DNA of 64,000 nt from JBDKFK01 sp039798745. Its GTDB lineage: Bacteria; Patescibacteriota; Microgenomatia; UBA1406; GWC2-37-13. The position numbers and the translations under genes were made by a program. Below are positions 61,282 through 64,000 of the stretch, in pieces. The stretch spans positions 1-64,000 of the forward strand of contig JBDKFK010000002.1 in assembly GCA_039798745.1 (NCBI GenBank). Direction: 5' to 3'. Each line of letters starts with the position of its first letter. Within the stretch, counting starts at the first letter, position 1. The notes beneath the pieces were generated by a model. The model did not search any database. It was given only the letters and a program-made list of their open reading frames with translations, and was not told where the DNA came from.

Positions 61282-63207
61282 TTATATATCCAGATTTGCT
61301 AATCGAGCATGAGTCACGATGAATTTTTTTCGTGGAGGCACTTCTTCACCCATGAGCATGTTGAATATCTGATCGGCCTCGTCTGCATCCTCAACTGTTA
61401 TCTGTTTTAGTAATCTTGACTGCGCGTTCATGGTGGTGTCCTGAAGCTCATCTGCGTTCATTTCTCCCAGACCCTTATAACGCTGAATCATGTGTTTTGC
61501 TCCCTCGAGTGTTTTGACATACGCGTCTCTTTCTGCGTCTGTGAATGCGTACTTTACTTTCTTGCCGTGTGTGATTTTGAAGAGAGGCGGCATAGCGATA
61601 TATACATACCCTCTTTTTATAATCTCAGGCATGTGACGGTATAGGAATGTAAGGTATAGGCATTTAATATGGCTTCCATCGACGTCTGCATCTGACATGA
61701 TAATTATCTTATGATAGCGAAGTTTGGCCACATCGAACTGATCTCCGATACCGGCTCCTATTGCCACAATAAGATCTTTAAATTTGTCTGACTTAATTAC
61801 CTGATCCAGACGTGCTCGCTCTGTATTGAGAACCTTACCGAAGAGCGGCAGAATTGCCTGGGTTCTGCTATCGCGGCCGGCCTTGGCCGAACCACCTGCC
61901 GAATCTCCTTCGACAATATATAGCTCTGATTCCTCGGGATTTTTTGATCGACAGTCAGCGAGTTTACCGGGTAGACTGGCACCTTCCAGAGCACCCTTGC
62001 GCAACACAGCTTCTTTTGCTGCTTTCGCCGCAAGTCGCGCTTTTTGAGCAAGAAGTATTTTCGAGAGGATTTCTCTACCGACTTTTGGATTTTCTTCAAA
62101 ATATACATCAAGCGCTTCACCCACTGCCTGCTGTACAACGGCCTGTACTTCTGAGTTACCAAGCTTTGTTTTTGTCTGTCCTTCAAACTGAAGATTGGTA
62201 GACGGCATTTTTATATACACCACGGCTGTAAGGCCTTCTTTTACATCATCACCGCTTAATGCTTCGCCCAGTTCTTTTTCTGCAAGTGTTTTTCTTGCAT
62301 ACGAGTTGATAGATTTTGTAAGGGAGATGCGGAAACCGGTAAGATGTGTACCGCCTTCGTGTGTGTTGATGACATTGACAAAAGAATGCACACTTTCGGA
62401 GATTGAGTCATTGTACTGGATTGCTACTTCGACTTCTTTATCTCCAGACTGTTTTCTTATATAAATAGGTTCATGAAGAACCTTTCTTCCACGGTTAAGA
62501 TCATTTATTAACGAGATAATGCCTCCGTCAAAGTAATATGCTACTTTGTCCGCGATTTTATCATTTTCAATTCTAAAAAACACTCTACTCACAAGGTAGG
62601 CCCGTTCCTTCACCTGTTTTTTAAAGTTATTGTAGTTTATTTCAATGGTCTCCTGAAATATTTCTTTATCGGGAAGGAATGAGAAGGCTGTTCCATGTTC
62701 AAACGGAAAACCCAGCTGAGATGAAGGCACTTTTTTTACCGGGTATAGAGGAATGCCTCGTTTGTATTCTTGTCTGTATACTTGTCCATCTCTTTTTATT
62801 TCAACAATAACGTGTTCTGAGAGAGCATTTACTACCGAAGCGCCTACTCCGTGCAGACCGCCTGATACCTTGTACGCGCCCTGGTTAAATTTACCACCCG
62901 CGTGAAGCTTGGTCATGACCAGCTCAAGGGCAGAAATATTGTATTTGTCAACCTTATCTACCGGAATACCAGCGCCGTCATCAAATACGGTAAGATAGTT
63001 ATTTTCGCCCACTCTCACATGTATATTTGAGCAGCGTCCTGCCAATGCTTCATCTATCGCGTTGTCTACGATTTCGTGAAGACAGTGGTTTACTCCTGTC
63101 TGAGAGGTTGTACCTATGTACATGCCTGGTCTTTTTCGTACAGGTTCCAATCCTTCAAGAACAACTATTGATGAAGCACCGTAGTCAGATTCATTATTTT
63201 TTGCCAT
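61282..63207 (-). CDS. gyrB: DNA gyrase subunit B
   Basis: 641 residues. GHKL ATPase: E-I-V-D-N-A-I-D-E-A, D-D-G-A-G-I-P-V-D, G-G-L-H-G-V-G-A-S-V-V. Toprim: V-E-G-D-S-A-G-G-S-A (about 427-436), D-A-D-V-D-G-S-H-I. R-Y-K-G-L-G-E-M-N-A precedes the C-terminus, which ends E-V-P-P-R-K-K-F-I. TAAAAT 8 bases before the ATG suggests near-leaderless expression. Confidence 0.97.
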   Translation of the reverse strand: MAKNNESDYGASSIVVLEGLEPVRKRPGMYIGTTSQTGVNHCLHEIVDNAIDEALAGRCSNIHVRVGENNYLTVFDDGAGIPVDKVDKYNISALELVMTKLHAGGKFNQGAYKVSGGLHGVGASVVNALSEHVIVEIKRDGQVYRQEYKRGIPLYPVKKVPSSQLGFPFEHGTAFSFLPDKEIFQETIEINYNNFKKQVKERAYLVSRVFFRIENDKIADKVAYYFDGGIISLINDLNRGRKVLHEPIYIRKQSGDKEVEVAIQYNDSISESVHSFVNVINTHEGGTHLTGFRISLTKSINSYARKTLAEKELGEALSGDDVKEGLTAVVYIKMPSTNLQFEGQTKTKLGNSEVQAVVQQAVGEALDVYFEENPKVGREILSKILLAQKARLAAKAAKEAVLRKGALEGASLPGKLADCRSKNPEESELYIVEGDSAGGSAKAGRDSRTQAILPLFGKVLNTERARLDQVIKSDKFKDLIVAIGAGIGDQFDVAKLRYHKIIIMSDADVDGSHIKCLYLTFLYRHMPEIIKRGYVYIAMPPLFKITHGKKVKYAFTDAERDAYVKTLEGAKHMIQRYKGLGEMNADELQDTTMNAQSRLLKQITVEDADEADQIFNMLMGEEVPPRKKFIVTHARLANLDI

Positions 63208-63381
63208 AAAAGTCTATTTTACTAAAATCATATCTATATGTCTAGCCTCTTTTGAAGCCACTGGACTTATATCATAAACGCAGACCTATCATAAAGTCAA
63301 GGGGTGGTGTGATGAAACAAAAATATGTAGAGTTACTATGATATGTATTGAGGTATAGATCGCGAGGTTCCCAACGGCCCA

Positions 63382-63406
63382 CTTCCCGTCCAAATCGGAC
63401 GGTACG
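63382..63406. repeat. CTTCCCGTCC-R-AATCGGACGGTACG repeat, copy 2
   Basis: Relative of 43108-43132. It lies in the 241-bp gap between gyrB and rplL, beside a CCCTTGCA/TGCAAGGG hairpin (about 63418-63439) just downstream of rplL. Confidence 0.7.
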
Positions 63407-63448
63407 CGGGCCAAGCCCCTTGCAGACATATGCAAGGGTGAAGGCTGT

Positions 63449-63844
63449 TTACTTTAACTCTACTTTTGCTCCTGCAGCTTCTAGCTTTTTCTTAGCTTCT
63501 TCTGCTGCGTCTTTCTTTGCGTCGGGTAGTACTTCCTTAGGTGCTGATTCGACTAATTTCTTAGCTTCCATAAGACCTAAATTAGGAAGAATTTCTCTTA
63601 CTGCTTTAATTACACCAAGTTTATTGTCTCCTGCTGCTGTTAAGACTACGGTAAACGAAGTCTTTTCTTCAGCTGGGGCTGCTGCTGCTCCACCGGCTGC
63701 AGGTGCTGCTGCCATCATAGGTGCTGCTGTTACGCCAAATTTCTCTTCAAGATACTTAGCTAATTCAGCAAGCTCGATAACAGTTAATGTTTCAATACTT
63801 TCTGAGATTTTCTGTAATTTTTCTGATAATTTTACGTCGGCCAT
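63449..63844 (-). CDS. rplL: 50S ribosomal protein L7/L12
   Basis: 131 residues. N-terminal dimerisation helix (K-L-S-E-K-L-Q-K-I), Ala/Pro-rich hinge (about 45-62) and C-terminal domain E-E-K-T-S-F-T-V-V-L with K-L-G-V-I-K-A-V-R-E and A-K-K-L-V-E-S-A-P-K. It forms the factor-binding stalk of the ribosome. AAGGAGGTGA 7 bases before the ATG. It follows rplJ at a 45-base gap. Confidence 0.97.
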   Translation of the reverse strand: MADVKLSEKLQKISESIETLTVIELAELAKYLEEKFGVTAAPMMAAAPAAGGAAAAPAEEKTSFTVVLTAAGDNKLGVIKAVREILPNLGLMEAKKLVESAPKEVLPDAKKDAAEEAKKKLEAAGAKVELK

Positions 63845-63889
63845 GTTGTTTTCACCTCCTTATCGGGTATGGGTAATTATAATAATTAG

Positions 63890-64000
63890 TTATGCTTGTT
63901 TAGATTTCTCGTTCAGTACATAGACTAATTTCTGCATGTTGAACTTGAGGGCATAGGTAATGTTGTAGAGAGGACTCTTCATACCCCCTATTACTTTGCC
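63890..64000 (-). CDS. rplJ: 50S ribosomal protein L10, 3' end only
   Basis: The last 36 residues (G-K-V-I-G-G-M-K-S-P-L-Y... L-V-Y-V-L-N-E-K-S) match the C-terminal helix of L10 that binds L7/L12. The gene continues beyond the window edge. Position directly before rplL is the usual rplJ-rplL order. Confidence 0.85.
   Translation of the reverse strand, partial: GKVIGGMKSPLYNITYALKFNMQKLVYVLNEKSKQA

Noticed and set aside
1..64000. Recoded UGA codons as in some CPR lineages
   Set aside because: Genes such as those ending at 15500 and 9967 stop at UGA at the expected protein length, and key proteins contain no in-frame UGA.
1..64000. tRNA, rRNA, CRISPR array or replication origin
   Set aside because: No cloverleaf with a CCA-type end, rRNA core sequence, regular spacer-repeat array or DnaA-box cluster was recognised in the gaps; gyrB/gyrA alone do not mark an origin here.

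Overview
The window looks like a piece of a Candidate Phyla Radiation (Patescibacteria) chromosome, most likely of the Microgenomates/OP11 kind. This is an inference from gene content and style, not from a marker phylogeny. The DNA is AT-leaning and densely packed. It carries many small membrane-anchored proteins with Thr/Pro linkers, an archaeal-type NMN adenylyltransferase, short versions of housekeeping proteins (Obg without its C-terminal domain), and many genes whose -10 box sits 6-8 bases before the start codon (leaderless mRNAs). UGA is used as a normal stop. Housekeeping anchors are gyrA, gyrB, rplL, the end of rplJ, lepA, pyk, ppa, miaA, folD, obg, dus and ahcY. No tRNA, rRNA or CRISPR array was seen.

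Layout. 1-2126: the start of a large secreted multidomain protein (M23-like, crystallin-like, NBR1-Ig-like, PA14 domains). 2.2-13.7 kb: a surface-protein island on the minus strand. It holds an O-antigen-ligase-like protein, an Fn3 protein and two stand-alone PsbP/Mog1-like lipoprotein-style anchors. It also holds a tight eight-gene operon (13603 to 6130) of single-pass proteins with P/T linkers, PsbP-like or propeller-like ectodomains. Five promoters in this island share one unusual operator-promoter signature. 13.75-15.5 kb: a structured RNA candidate, two small zinc-knuckle proteins and a REP-associated (RAYT) transposase flanked by an inverted repeat. 15.5-21.4 kb: exonuclease, B12-type radical SAM enzyme, ferredoxin, two glycosyltransferases and a flippase. 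21.4-33 kb: PfkB kinase, 2-hydroxyacid dehydrogenase and S-adenosylhomocysteinase, then nucleotidyltransferase, phosphoesterase, CAP-domain protein, ABC exporter, NUDIX enzymes and Obg. 33-37.5 kb: small membrane proteins and tRNA-dihydrouridine synthase.

37.6-40.3 kb is the most striking locus. It is a higher-GC operon with strong Shine-Dalgarno sites that encodes a proteasomal-type AAA ATPase (Mpa/ARC family), a 61-residue disordered Pup/UBact-like protein and a small membrane protein. 40.4-50 kb: SurA-like foldase, a family-4 uracil-DNA glycosylase lacking its Fe-S ligands, NadM, a PepT-like peptidase, and a glycosyltransferase/DUF2304/methyltransferase/DUF2142 cell-envelope cluster. 50-64 kb: pyk, lepA, a Thr/Pro-repeat surface protein, miaA, folD, gyrA, ppa, gyrB, rplL and rplJ.

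Two expression styles coexist. Most metabolic genes appear leaderless. A subset of small or GC-richer genes (zinc-knuckle pair, ATPase operon, stress-type proteins, rplL) has leaders with AGGAGG-type sites. Several short palindromic repeat families lie between genes. One family sits exactly on the stop codons of two genes.
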